Shown piece after piece: positions 45,780 through 51,285 of a stretch of DNA of 64,000 nucleotides (position 1 is its first letter; every line of letters starts with the position of its first letter). The notes beneath the pieces were generated by a model, which made no database searches, was not told the DNA's origin, and worked only from the letters and a program-made list of their open reading frames with translations. The position numbers and the translations under genes are program-made. Source of the DNA: a virus. The stretch lies in the IMG/VR virus record IMGVR_UViG_3300031687_000001, positions 84,883-148,882 of that record; one strand, 5' to 3'.

Positions 45780-46472
45780 ATGAAACTAATAATGCCTATG
45801 GCGGGTATGGGCAGTCGCTTTGAAGAAAAAATTAAACCATTAGTCGATGTTAATGGTGTACCTATGTTCGTTAATAGCGAGAGATGTCTAAAGATGGAAT
45901 TCGACGAATATATCTTCATCACTCGTATAGAACATAATCTAAAAGAAATAATACATCAGTACTATCCAAATGCTCATGTAATCGAAATAGACTATACCAC
46001 AGAAGGTACAGCATGTAGTGTAAAGTTAGCACAAGAACACTTCAAAGATGGTAGTAGCATACTAATAAGTAATTGCGATCAACACATAGAATGGTCTGGT
46101 ACAATACCAACAGACGCTGATGTTGCTGTAGCAGTCTTTCACGATCCAGAGAAAAACCCCAAATGGTCTTTTGCTGAACTAGAAAATGATCGTGTACTCA
46201 GAGTAGCAGAGAAAGATCCTATCAGTCATTGGGCTACTGCTGGATGGTATTACTGGAAAGATGGTAGAGACTATATCAGTGCAGCAGATGCAATGATTGC
46301 AGCAGACGATAGAGTAAACAATGAATTCTATACATGTCCTGTTATCAACTATAGCATACTAGAAGGTAAGCATGTAGAATCATTTGAAGTAGACTCTATG
46401 CAAGGTACTGGAACACCAGAAGACTTAGCACAGTATCTCGCAAATGGCGGCGCGAGAAAAACAGAAAAATAG
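45780..46472 (+). CDS. Sugar-phosphate nucleotidyltransferase
   Basis: A 230-residue NTP-transferase. MKLIMPMAGMGSRFEEKIKPLVDVNGVPM contains the AGMGSRF nucleotide loop and the downstream Lys-Pro; SNCDQHIEW supplies the metal-binding Asp. Such enzymes make NDP-sugars from sugar 1-phosphates, and this could feed the epimerases and dehydrogenases of the cluster. It is driven by the plus-strand half of the palindromic late promoter and ends in a row of hairpins. Confidence 0.85.
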   Translation: MKLIMPMAGMGSRFEEKIKPLVDVNGVPMFVNSERCLKMEFDEYIFITRIEHNLKEIIHQYYPNAHVIEIDYTTEGTACSVKLAQEHFKDGSSILISNCDQHIEWSGTIPTDADVAVAVFHDPEKNPKWSFAELENDRVLRVAEKDPISHWATAGWYYWKDGRDYISAADAMIAADDRVNNEFYTCPVINYSILEGKHVESFEVDSMQGTGTPEDLAQYLANGGARKTEK

Positions 46473-46612
46473 TTTCGCTGGCGAAACTATTAGCGACGAA
46501 GTCGCTGCTATTTTTTTTTTGTAATTTTTTTTTAGCGGCTACATAATTATTCTTTAAGTTTTACACAGCGGCTCATAATTACTTAGCGACCATGTCGCTG
46601 CGAAATTTTTTT
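46468..46612 (+). terminator. Tandem hairpin terminator region with direct repeats
   Basis: Hairpin 1 (46468-46491) is AATAGTTTCG/CGAAACTATT with loop CTGG and includes the stop codon of the preceding gene. Hairpin 2 (46492-46506) is AGCGAC-GAA-GTCGCT followed by ten T (46511-46520). Hairpin 3 (46585-46599) repeats AGCGAC-CAT-GTCGCT, followed by seven T (46606-46612). Between them AGCGGCT-CATAATTA occurs twice (46534, with one extra base, and 46567). Hairpins 2 and 3 are good rho-independent terminators. Confidence 0.75.
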
Positions 46613-46650
46613 AGAGTTAACTACAATGTTATTATAATAGTCCCATACTA

Positions 46651-46693
46651 TATCTCCTACAGCGCGGAAGACATTTATTCACCGTAGGAGATA
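46651..46693. repeat. Inverted repeat overlapping a late promoter
   Basis: TATCTCCTAC (46651-46660) pairs perfectly with GTAGGAGATA (46684-46693), with 23 nt between. The right arm contains the GGAG in front of the HAD gene and the first bases of its GATAAATA promoter. Confidence 0.6.
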
Positions 46694-46697
46694 AATA
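46690..46697 (+). promoter_or_regulatory. Late promoter GATAAATA, predicted leaderless start at 46703
   Basis: GATAAATA ends five bases before the ATG at 46703. A GGAG precedes the promoter, but by T4 spacing it would not be transcribed from this promoter. Confidence 0.55.
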
Positions 46698-46702
46698 TAC
46701 TT

Positions 46703-47287
46703 ATGATCAAACCCCTTATAATATTAGACTTCGACGGTACATTAGTAGACTGTAAAGAACTACATCAAGTCGGCTTTAGACAAGCAGTATTAACACAATG
46801 TCCTGACGCACTATACTTAGACGATGAAGTAGAAGGTCTACCCACCACCGCTAAGATATCTTATCTACAAGCGAAAGGACTCCCCATTGATAACCATATC
46901 AATTATCTGAAACAGTTACATACCGTAGCACACATGGATAAGTATATCGTATACAACAGTGACCTACATGCTGTACTGAGTGCATTGTGTGTAGAGTATA
47001 CCGTGTCGCTGGCATCAAATGGTAGAAAGGAATTCATTGATAGAGCGTTAGAGATACTAGACTTAACAATGTTTCACTCTATATACACACCTAATGATGG
47101 TCCTAGTAAACCTGATATATGGATGTTTAAACAATGTATGATAGAGGCTAACAGTAGTCCTAACAGTACAACCATAGTAGAAGACTCCCCAATGGGTATA
47201 CAGTGTGCGATAAGTACTGGTGCTACCGTAGTAACTGTAACGTGTCAAGCAGACACTATAGTATACCTACAGTCGTTATTACCATAA
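46703..47287 (+). CDS. HAD-superfamily phosphatase
   Basis: A 194-residue haloacid-dehalogenase-type phosphatase. LDFDGTLVD (D9, D11) is motif I, SLASNGRKEF supplies the motif II Ser, and KPDIWMFKQ and TTIVEDSPMGI supply motif III Lys and motif IV Asp. The layout matches the beta-phosphoglucomutase/phosphoglycolate-phosphatase subgroup with a helical cap. It may dephosphorylate a sugar phosphate linked to the nearby cluster, but the substrate is unknown. Its end overlaps a convergent minus-strand gene by 32 bases. Confidence 0.87.
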   Translation: MIKPLIILDFDGTLVDCKELHQVGFRQAVLTQCPDALYLDDEVEGLPTTAKISYLQAKGLPIDNHINYLKQLHTVAHMDKYIVYNSDLHAVLSALCVEYTVSLASNGRKEFIDRALEILDLTMFHSIYTPNDGPSKPDIWMFKQCMIEANSSPNSTTIVEDSPMGIQCAISTGATVVTVTCQADTIVYLQSLLP

Positions 47288-47477
47288 TAATTATAGCGAC
47301 AGTAACTACAATCTTTTTTGTATGATTCGGCTTAGGTAGTGGGATAGGTACTTCCATATCACCGTAACCAGATTCCCAATCCCAGTGTGCTTTGGATTTA
47401 ATCATATGAGGATGTTGTATCCTAGTCCTACGATCTTCTTCCTTTTGCTCATCGGTTAGTTTATGTTTAGTTACCAT
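47256..47477 (-). CDS. Small single-pass membrane protein
   Basis: A 73-residue protein with a charged N-terminal half (KHKLTDEQKEEDRRTRIQHP) and one C-terminal transmembrane helix (TKKIVVTVAIIIMVITTVGIL). The function is unknown. It overlaps the upstream zinc-ribbon gene by 11 bases and is the last gene of a minus-strand operon of small genes starting near 48727. Its 3' end runs into the convergent HAD gene. Confidence 0.55.
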   Translation of the reverse strand: MVTKHKLTDEQKEEDRRTRIQHPHMIKSKAHWDWESGYGDMEVPIPLPKPNHTKKIVVTVAIIIMVITTVGIL

Positions 47478-47664
47478 ACCATACTATTAGTTTGTGCCAT
47501 AGTATTGCTAGTGAGTAGCCTTGCTTTTTACGCTGTGGTTCATAGTCTACGTCTACGTTGACGTTGACGTCTAAGCAATCGTCACACCACTCTATAGCAG
47601 AGTCTTGTGCTATTGTGCTAGTGAACGTGTCGTTACATACCTGACAGATGTACACGTAACTCAT
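47467..47664 (-). CDS. Small zinc-ribbon-like protein
   Basis: A 65-residue protein with two CxxC pairs (C7/C10 and C27/C30, ICQVC and WCDDC), as in zinc ribbons, followed by an acidic stretch DVNVNVDVDYEP and a basic, hydrophobic tail. I start it at the ATG that overlaps the stop of the tiny upstream gene (ATGA). Such proteins often bind nucleic acid or protein partners, but no role can be assigned. Confidence 0.55.
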   Translation of the reverse strand: MSYVYICQVCNDTFTSTIAQDSAIEWCDDCLDVNVNVDVDYEPQRKKQGYSLAILWHKLIVWYGN

Positions 47665-47753
47665 GATATGCAACTTAGTTCGTATACATATATTGCTGCG
47701 GTTAGGGTTACAGAGTACATGATTAGTATTGCCCATAGGCATTTGTCAAACAT
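47661..47753 (-). CDS. Tiny 30-residue membrane peptide
   Basis: The reading frame MFDKCLWAILIMYSVTLTAAIYVYELSCIS has a strong ribosome site (GGAGAAG, then ATA and the ATG) and one hydrophobic helix. Its stop overlaps the start of the zinc-ribbon gene, which indicates translational coupling. It is small but well supported by signals. Function unknown. Confidence 0.5.
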   Translation of the reverse strand: MFDKCLWAILIMYSVTLTAAIYVYELSCIS

Positions 47754-47768
47754 TATCTTCTCCATTGC

Positions 47769-47882
47769 TCATAATCTGATGCCTATACACCATAGATCTA
47801 TTCTAGCGAACCATACGCCGTTGTTCTTACCGAATCCTATACGAAGCATACGGTTATCTTTGTCTAGAGGTATGTATGTCAT
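47769..47882 (-). CDS. Small conserved-type phage protein
   Basis: A 37-residue frame, MTYIPLDKDNRMLRIGFGKNNGVWFARIDLWCIGIRL. The pattern RxGFGKNNGxWFxRIDLWxxGxR is one I recognise from very small proteins of many tailed phages. An in-frame ATG three codons upstream is also possible. The stop lies 15 bases before the next start in the operon. Function unknown. Confidence 0.55.
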   Translation of the reverse strand: MTYIPLDKDNRMLRIGFGKNNGVWFARIDLWCIGIRL

Positions 47883-47992
47883 AGAGTGCATACTGACATA
47901 TCATCTAGTACATAGTCTGTCTCTTCTACCATAACCCCACCGTGTACTTGCCATGTACTAGCATAACTAACGAAGTCGTGTGTATCTGTATA
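47879..47992 (-). pseudogene. Possible frameshifted small gene
   Basis: One minus-strand frame here reads NDYTDTHDFVSYASTWQVHGGVMVEETDYVLDDMSVCTL and looks coding, but has no start codon at its 5' end. An ATG in another frame (ATGATTATACAG) lies exactly where the start should be. Inserting one base after that ATG would restore the frame. Its stop overlaps the next start (ATGA). It could be a broken gene, a frameshifted extension of the upstream gene, or a sequence error. Confidence 0.35.
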
Positions 47993-47993
47993 A

Positions 47994-48314
47994 TCATTGT
48001 TTTTCCGCTAATGATAGCATCTCTAATGCTTGTTGGTATTCTTCTTGTGTCATATACACATGTTGCTGAGCATCCCAACTGGCAGCGTTAGCATCTACGA
48101 TCGCTTGTGCTGTGGTAATGGTTAGATTCTGTGCAACCTCTAGTTTGGTTAACTCACTGTCATCTTCGTCATCCCAGTCACTACCTAGTAACGCATCTAG
48201 CATCTCGCTATTGGATAGACTATCTATATAGTCTCGTATCTCTGTGTACTCACCGTGAGATCCGTGCTTGGCTACTTGGTTATGGAACACCTTCAACTGT
48301 TCTTCTAATGTCAT
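47994..48314 (-). CDS. Small acidic helical protein of unknown function
   Basis: A 106-residue acidic protein (MTLEEQLKVFHNQVAKHGSHGEYTEIRDYIDSLSNSEMLDALLGSDWDDEDDSELTKLE...). It has no recognised motif, signal or membrane segment. The opening TLEEQLKVFHNQVAKHG and the DWDDEDD patch suggest a soluble protein that could mimic nucleic acid or bind a basic partner, but this is speculative. It is the third gene of the minus-strand early operon. A ribosome site is weak, so coupling to the gene above is likely. Confidence 0.6.
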   Translation of the reverse strand: MTLEEQLKVFHNQVAKHGSHGEYTEIRDYIDSLSNSEMLDALLGSDWDDEDDSELTKLEVAQNLTITTAQAIVDANAASWDAQQHVYMTQEEYQQALEMLSLAEKQ

Positions 48315-48318
48315 ACTG

Positions 48319-48552
48319 TTATTCCTCGTTATCTTCTACTCTATATATTATGTAGACTACTGTACTTATCAGTATGCACATGCCAATGAATGCGGTTACA
48401 CCACCAGCAAAAGTAAAGTTAGTCTCACCACCAGCGTATATTATAGCGAAGATGATGGGACTAAGGGTTAGTGTTGCAGCAGCAAGTGTTAGTGCTATTG
48501 TTTTATGCAAACTGATTCTCGTATGCAGTAGCAAGTGCATCAAACTCATCAT
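48319..48552 (-). CDS. Small membrane protein with two transmembrane helices
   Basis: A 77-residue protein with two hydrophobic helices (IALTLAAATLTLSPIIFAIIYAGG and AGGVTAFIGMCILISTVVYIIY) joined by a short loop, ending in a charged tail. Several starts are possible: a GTG at 48561, an ATG at 48552 with GGGGTG eight bases upstream (preferred), and an ATG at 48540. It overlaps the end of the upstream gene by 50 bases. The function is unknown; a membrane-acting early protein is plausible. Confidence 0.5.
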   Translation of the reverse strand: MMSLMHLLLHTRISLHKTIALTLAAATLTLSPIIFAIIYAGGETNFTFAGGVTAFIGMCILISTVVYIIYRVEDNEE

Positions 48553-48727
48553 AGTATACACCCCAATCGGTTATGGCTGGTAATGCCATAACACAGTCAG
48601 CGTCTACGAAGTTCCAGTTAACATCGTGATGTTGTTCATCAGACATATCATGATAGCCGTCTACTGTAACGTAACGATTTTCTGGTGACGCTAATGCTGC
48701 TTCAAATGCTTGTGCTAATGCAATCAT
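48503..48727 (-). CDS. Small early protein of unknown function
   Basis: A 74-residue acidic protein (MIALAQAFEAALASPENRYVTVDGYHDMSDEQHHDVNWNFVDADCVMALPAITDWGVYYDEFDALATAYENQFA), unrecognised. It is the first gene of a minus-strand operon and has the leader motif TTAATTAAAGAGAG followed by the ATG, shared with early genes at 52636 and 53185. The promoter has the most perfect spacer palindrome in the window, so the gene is probably expressed early and regulated with its relatives. Confidence 0.65.
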   Translation of the reverse strand: MIALAQAFEAALASPENRYVTVDGYHDMSDEQHHDVNWNFVDADCVMALPAITDWGVYYDEFDALATAYENQFA

Positions 48728-48759
48728 TGTCTTGCTCTCTTTAATTAACTTATGTAACT

Positions 48760-48788
48760 ATTATACCGTAAGGATCCTTACTTGTCAA
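48760..48788 (-). promoter_or_regulatory. Early promoter with perfect spacer palindrome
   Basis: TTGACA (48783-48788) and TATAAT (48760-48765) are 17 bp apart. The spacer holds GTAAGGATCCTTAC (48768-48781), a perfect 14-bp palindrome. Downstream follows AGTTACATAAGTTAATTAA, the leader shared by this promoter set. Confidence 0.88.
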
Positions 48789-48791
48789 GTA

Positions 48792-49634
48792 TTAAGTGGG
48801 AGGTCTACCTACACTTCTTTTATTTTTCATATCATCTGTTATACTATGCCACGTGTCGTATATACTCTTGTCCATTACTAGTTGTCTATCTGAATTTCTA
48901 AATGCCTGTATTATTCTTAGAATCTCTGTAGGCAGAAACTCATAATTAAAGAACCCAATGCTTAGGTCATTGCTAGGCGTATTGCAAAAACTTGTTTCTA
49001 TATTATTCGATATTATTTGTTCAGTTGGTGTGGTGTATATATAGTCTTGCAATTTGCGATTAACTGCAAATATATAATCGCTCCACTTGAAGTCTCCTAA
49101 CGGAAACTGTGACGAGTAGTGAATTTCTGGATTACATGTTGCTAGTGTAGGCATCTCATTATCACAATTGCTTAACGAATATATACTACTAATCATCTCC
49201 AGTCTGGGAGCCATGTCCCACCTAAACTTAATAATCCAATCGTACTCTCCTAACGATTTTGCTAATTTTATTCCTTCAAACCACATGTACGCTTGGGCAT
49301 AGTAATTATACATCACTACATCATCTGTGCTCATGGTGTCAATGATCAGTCGTTGTCTATTTTTATTTAGTACACCTGTCATTGTTTCATTTTTATAATC
49401 TGTTTCGAAATTAAGTTTCTTGACTGACTTAAACATATCTAATTTTTTTGAGAGTTTACAGTGATCCCATGTAATACCATAGTAATCAATATCCATTGCT
49501 CGACTACATTCATCATTAAATTTAGTATATTCGTCTGGAATGCACATGGGCGGAGTTGCAGTACTAGCATCATTCTCCCAAGATCTTGTTTCTCCTGTGA
49601 GTACTATTGCAACTCTTAATGGTGTATCAAGCAT
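48792..49634 (-). CDS. Glycosyltransferase-like protein, GQTR/RWD family member
   Basis: A 280-residue relative of the proteins encoded at 58.5-62.2 kb. LRVAIVLTGETRSWEN corresponds to their KIxICxSGQTRxW opening, and YDWIIKFRWDMAPRL to their DIYLRWRWDL block. The C-terminal conserved region is weaker. A sugar-transferase-like role is inferred from these motifs only. It overlaps the small gene above it by eight bases and ends next to the early promoter of the 48727 operon. Confidence 0.6.
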   Translation of the reverse strand: MLDTPLRVAIVLTGETRSWENDASTATPPMCIPDEYTKFNDECSRAMDIDYYGITWDHCKLSKKLDMFKSVKKLNFETDYKNETMTGVLNKNRQRLIIDTMSTDDVVMYNYYAQAYMWFEGIKLAKSLGEYDWIIKFRWDMAPRLEMISSIYSLSNCDNEMPTLATCNPEIHYSSQFPLGDFKWSDYIFAVNRKLQDYIYTTPTEQIISNNIETSFCNTPSNDLSIGFFNYEFLPTEILRIIQAFRNSDRQLVMDKSIYDTWHSITDDMKNKRSVGRPPT

Positions 49635-49842
49635 TGTTAATCATTCTCCCAAGATAGATCACTTCATTGGCTATCTTCGCGTCTAGTCCATAATACTCTG
49701 CAAATCTATCAACTGTAAGGAAATTATTAAAGTAATCTAAGAACAGATCTTCTAGGAATACACCAGACTTATTGTCTCCAGATACTGTTGTGTTGTAGTT
49801 GTCGATGGTAGTCTCAATGAGATCAGAAATTAATTCAGACAT
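49627..49842 (-). CDS. Small protein of unknown function
   Basis: A 71-residue, mostly helical protein (MSELISDLIETTIDNYNTTVSGDNKSGVFLEDLFLDYFNNFLTVDRFAEYYGLDAKIANEVIYLGRMINNA). I do not recognise it. The tail (FAEYYGLDAKIANEVIYLGRMI) resembles a helix-turn-helix-like end. It has a good ribosome site (CGGAG) and lies directly downstream of the conserved gene at 50249, so the three genes 50249-48792 probably share one early transcript. Confidence 0.6.
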   Translation of the reverse strand: MSELISDLIETTIDNYNTTVSGDNKSGVFLEDLFLDYFNNFLTVDRFAEYYGLDAKIANEVIYLGRMINNA

Positions 49843-49865
49843 AATATACTCCGTAGTGTTAAGGT

Positions 49866-50249
49866 TTATCCAGTGAATGAGTAAGGCTTGTTGAATGAAC
49901 CAATGTTCATACTAACGTAGTGTGAACGGTGGAAATAGTCAGTCATTGCATCAGACTCGTCGAAGAAGTCTGGGCCTTTCATAGCAGCATGTAGTTCGTT
50001 TAGAAAGTCTTTAATGGTAACGTTATCAGCATAATGGTTGTCTATGTGATACTCGTTCACTTCAAGATACTCACGTGCCCATTGTGCATTCTCTAAGTAC
50101 TGACTGAAGTCTAATGCACCACCTGATACTTTAACGACTAAGGTAGAATAGTTCTGAACAGAGATAGAACCTTTCATCTTGTACTTCTTCAACACTGCTT
50201 TGATCGCTGGTGCCAAACTCGCTTTGTCTTCTTTAGATACATACGCCAT
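49866..50249 (-). CDS. Conserved phage protein of unknown function (MAYVSKEDK family)
   Basis: A 127-residue protein beginning MAYVSKEDKASLAPAIKAVLKKYKMKGSISVQNYSTLVVKVSGGALDF, a pattern that recurs in many unrelated phages without known function. I use the ATG preceded by AAGGAA; a longer frame upstream would overlap the promoter and the leader. The gene has an early promoter of the palindrome class. No enzymatic motif is visible. Confidence 0.75.
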   Translation of the reverse strand: MAYVSKEDKASLAPAIKAVLKKYKMKGSISVQNYSTLVVKVSGGALDFSQYLENAQWAREYLEVNEYHIDNHYADNVTIKDFLNELHAAMKGPDFFDESDAMTDYFHRSHYVSMNIGSFNKPYSFTG

Positions 50250-50289
50250 GATATAATTCCTTGCTTTGATTAACTTAACTTCTATAACT

Positions 50290-50318
50290 ATTATAACGTA
50301 AGGAGCCTCACTTGTCAA
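50290..50318 (-). promoter_or_regulatory. Early promoter, palindrome class
   Basis: TTGACA (50313-50318) and TATAAT (50290-50295), 17 bp apart on the minus strand. On that strand the spacer reads GTGAGG-CT-CCTTAC, the class palindrome with one mismatch. Confidence 0.85.
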
Positions 50319-50342
50319 CCCCTTATAGTGAATTAATTGTAA

Positions 50343-50441
50343 TTAACTCTTGATAGCACGTACGATACGCAATGGTACTATCCACAATGAGTATGTAAGG
50401 AGTACTGATACTAAAACATAAACTAACAAGTCACTAGACAT
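50343..50441 (-). CDS. Tiny 32-residue membrane peptide with its own promoter
   Basis: MSSDLLVYVLVSVLLTYSLWIVPLRIVRAIKS is a single hydrophobic helix with a basic C-terminal end, so the N-terminus is probably outside. The ribosome site is AAAAGGAA six bases before the ATG, and a full sigma70-like promoter lies 38 bases upstream. A dedicated promoter for such a small frame argues that it is a real gene, perhaps an early membrane-acting toxin-like or host-takeover peptide. Confidence 0.55.
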   Translation of the reverse strand: MSSDLLVYVLVSVLLTYSLWIVPLRIVRAIKS

Positions 50442-50478
50442 AATGCGTTCCTTTTGGTTAACTCTTTATCTTGTAACC

Positions 50479-50507
50479 ATTATATAACAAGGAGCCTCAC
50501 TTGTCAA
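50479..50507 (-). promoter_or_regulatory. Early promoter, palindrome class (weak palindrome)
   Basis: TTGACA (50502-50507) and TATAAT (50479-50484), 17 bp apart on the minus strand. On that strand the spacer has GTGAGG-CT-CCTTGT, keeping only part of the palindrome. It drives the 32-residue membrane peptide. Confidence 0.8.
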
Positions 50508-50541
50508 CTATTTAAGTGCATTTAATCCCATTAATTTACTA

Positions 50542-50570
50542 TTGACACTACATCATTATACATATATAGT
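50542..50570 (+). promoter_or_regulatory. Sigma70-like promoter without the class palindrome
   Basis: TTGACA (50542-50547) and TATAGT (50565-50570), 17 bp apart. It faces the hairpin at 50591-50620 and has no clear gene before the next promoter at 50656, so it may drive a short RNA or add to expression of the 50716 operon. Confidence 0.6.
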
Positions 50571-50590
50571 ATATACACACCGCAGACAGC

Positions 50591-50620
50591 CGTACAGTAA
50601 GACTCAACAGTAACTGTACG
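50591..50620. repeat. 8-bp inverted repeat between two promoters
   Basis: CGTACAGT and ACTGTACG pair perfectly around a 14-nt loop. No T-run follows, so it is more likely an operator or RNA structure than a terminator. With the promoter at 50542 it could form the 5' end of a small RNA. Confidence 0.5.
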
Positions 50621-50655
50621 TATGACTATCATAGTAACTAATTGTATCAAATCAC

Positions 50656-50684
50656 TTGACAGGTAATGATCCTTAGTATATAAT
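50656..50684 (+). promoter_or_regulatory. Early promoter, palindrome class, of the nuclease-methyltransferase pair
   Basis: TTGACA (50656-50661) and TATAAT (50679-50684), 17 bp apart. The spacer is GTAATG-AT-CCTTAG, an imperfect palindrome. The shared leader AGTTACATAAGTTAATT follows, with AAAGGAAG before the ATG at 50716. Confidence 0.85.
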
Positions 50685-50715
50685 AGTTACATAAGTTAAT
50701 TTTAAAGGAAGTACC

Positions 50716-51285
50716 ATGAACACATCAACGTATGCAGACGACCTGCGTAATGCGATCAATCTAGTTGACTACACCAACCTAGTAGCCGCGTTAGGTACAC
50801 AGTTGAACTCACCCAAAGATCGCTTCGATAAGAGCGACATCATTGAACAATGTATTGACGTATACTCTAATGGTAGACTATCATGGGTAGACGAAGTAGG
50901 ACGTGATCATCGTGATAACAAACTCAACGTTGATCTAGAGTTCAAGTATGTAACCAATGGTATGTTCACCCCATTGAAACGCGAGAAGAAGATGGTCAAA
51001 GTTAAACTAAAGAATAGTCTAGGCTCATCTAAAGGTACTAACATAGATCATCCCGCTGACTTCTATATGATTGGTCAACAAGACGCTATCGCTATCATCA
51101 GTTGGGATGATGTCAAACCATTCCTAGTCGCTGTACCAGACGGCATAGAAAGTCACATACCGTTTGAGGCACTAACGTTCTTAATGAAGCCTACCAATGT
51201 GGTTAACAACAATACAATGAACCTAGACTATAAAGCAGTCAAAGCCCAAGCACAACGAAAGATCATAGAGGATGCTCGTGTATAA
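50716..51285 (+). CDS. Putative PD-(D/E)xK restriction-type nuclease
   Basis: A 189-residue protein directly upstream of, and overlapping, a DNA methyltransferase gene. WVDEVGRDHRDNKLNVDLEFKYVTN contains D73-x-E75-x-K77, a possible PD-(D/E)xK core, followed by VKVKLKNSLGS (residues 94-104) and ADFYMIGQQDAIAIISWDDV, an arrangement seen in type II restriction enzymes. The assignment rests on this motif reading and on the neighbour; it could instead be a nuclease relative used for host DNA breakdown or superinfection exclusion. It has a palindrome-class early promoter and AAAGGAAG ribosome site. Confidence 0.55.
   Translation: MNTSTYADDLRNAINLVDYTNLVAALGTQLNSPKDRFDKSDIIEQCIDVYSNGRLSWVDEVGRDHRDNKLNVDLEFKYVTNGMFTPLKREKKMVKVKLKNSLGSSKGTNIDHPADFYMIGQQDAIAIISWDDVKPFLVAVPDGIESHIPFEALTFLMKPTNVVNNNTMNLDYKAVKAQAQRKIIEDARV

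Noticed and set aside
47605-47934. Plus-strand frame of 109 codons
   Set aside because: It runs opposite to three small minus-strand genes with good overlaps and ribosome sites, and it has none itself.
47925-47996. 23-codon frame MIIQIHTTSLVMLVHGKYTVGLW on the minus strand
   Set aside because: No ribosome site and no coupling to the next gene; the neighbouring frame looks much more like coding sequence.
50250-50318. Longer N-terminus for the 49866-50249 gene
   Set aside because: It would read through the -35, spacer and -10 of an excellent promoter; MAYVSKEDK is the usual start for this family.
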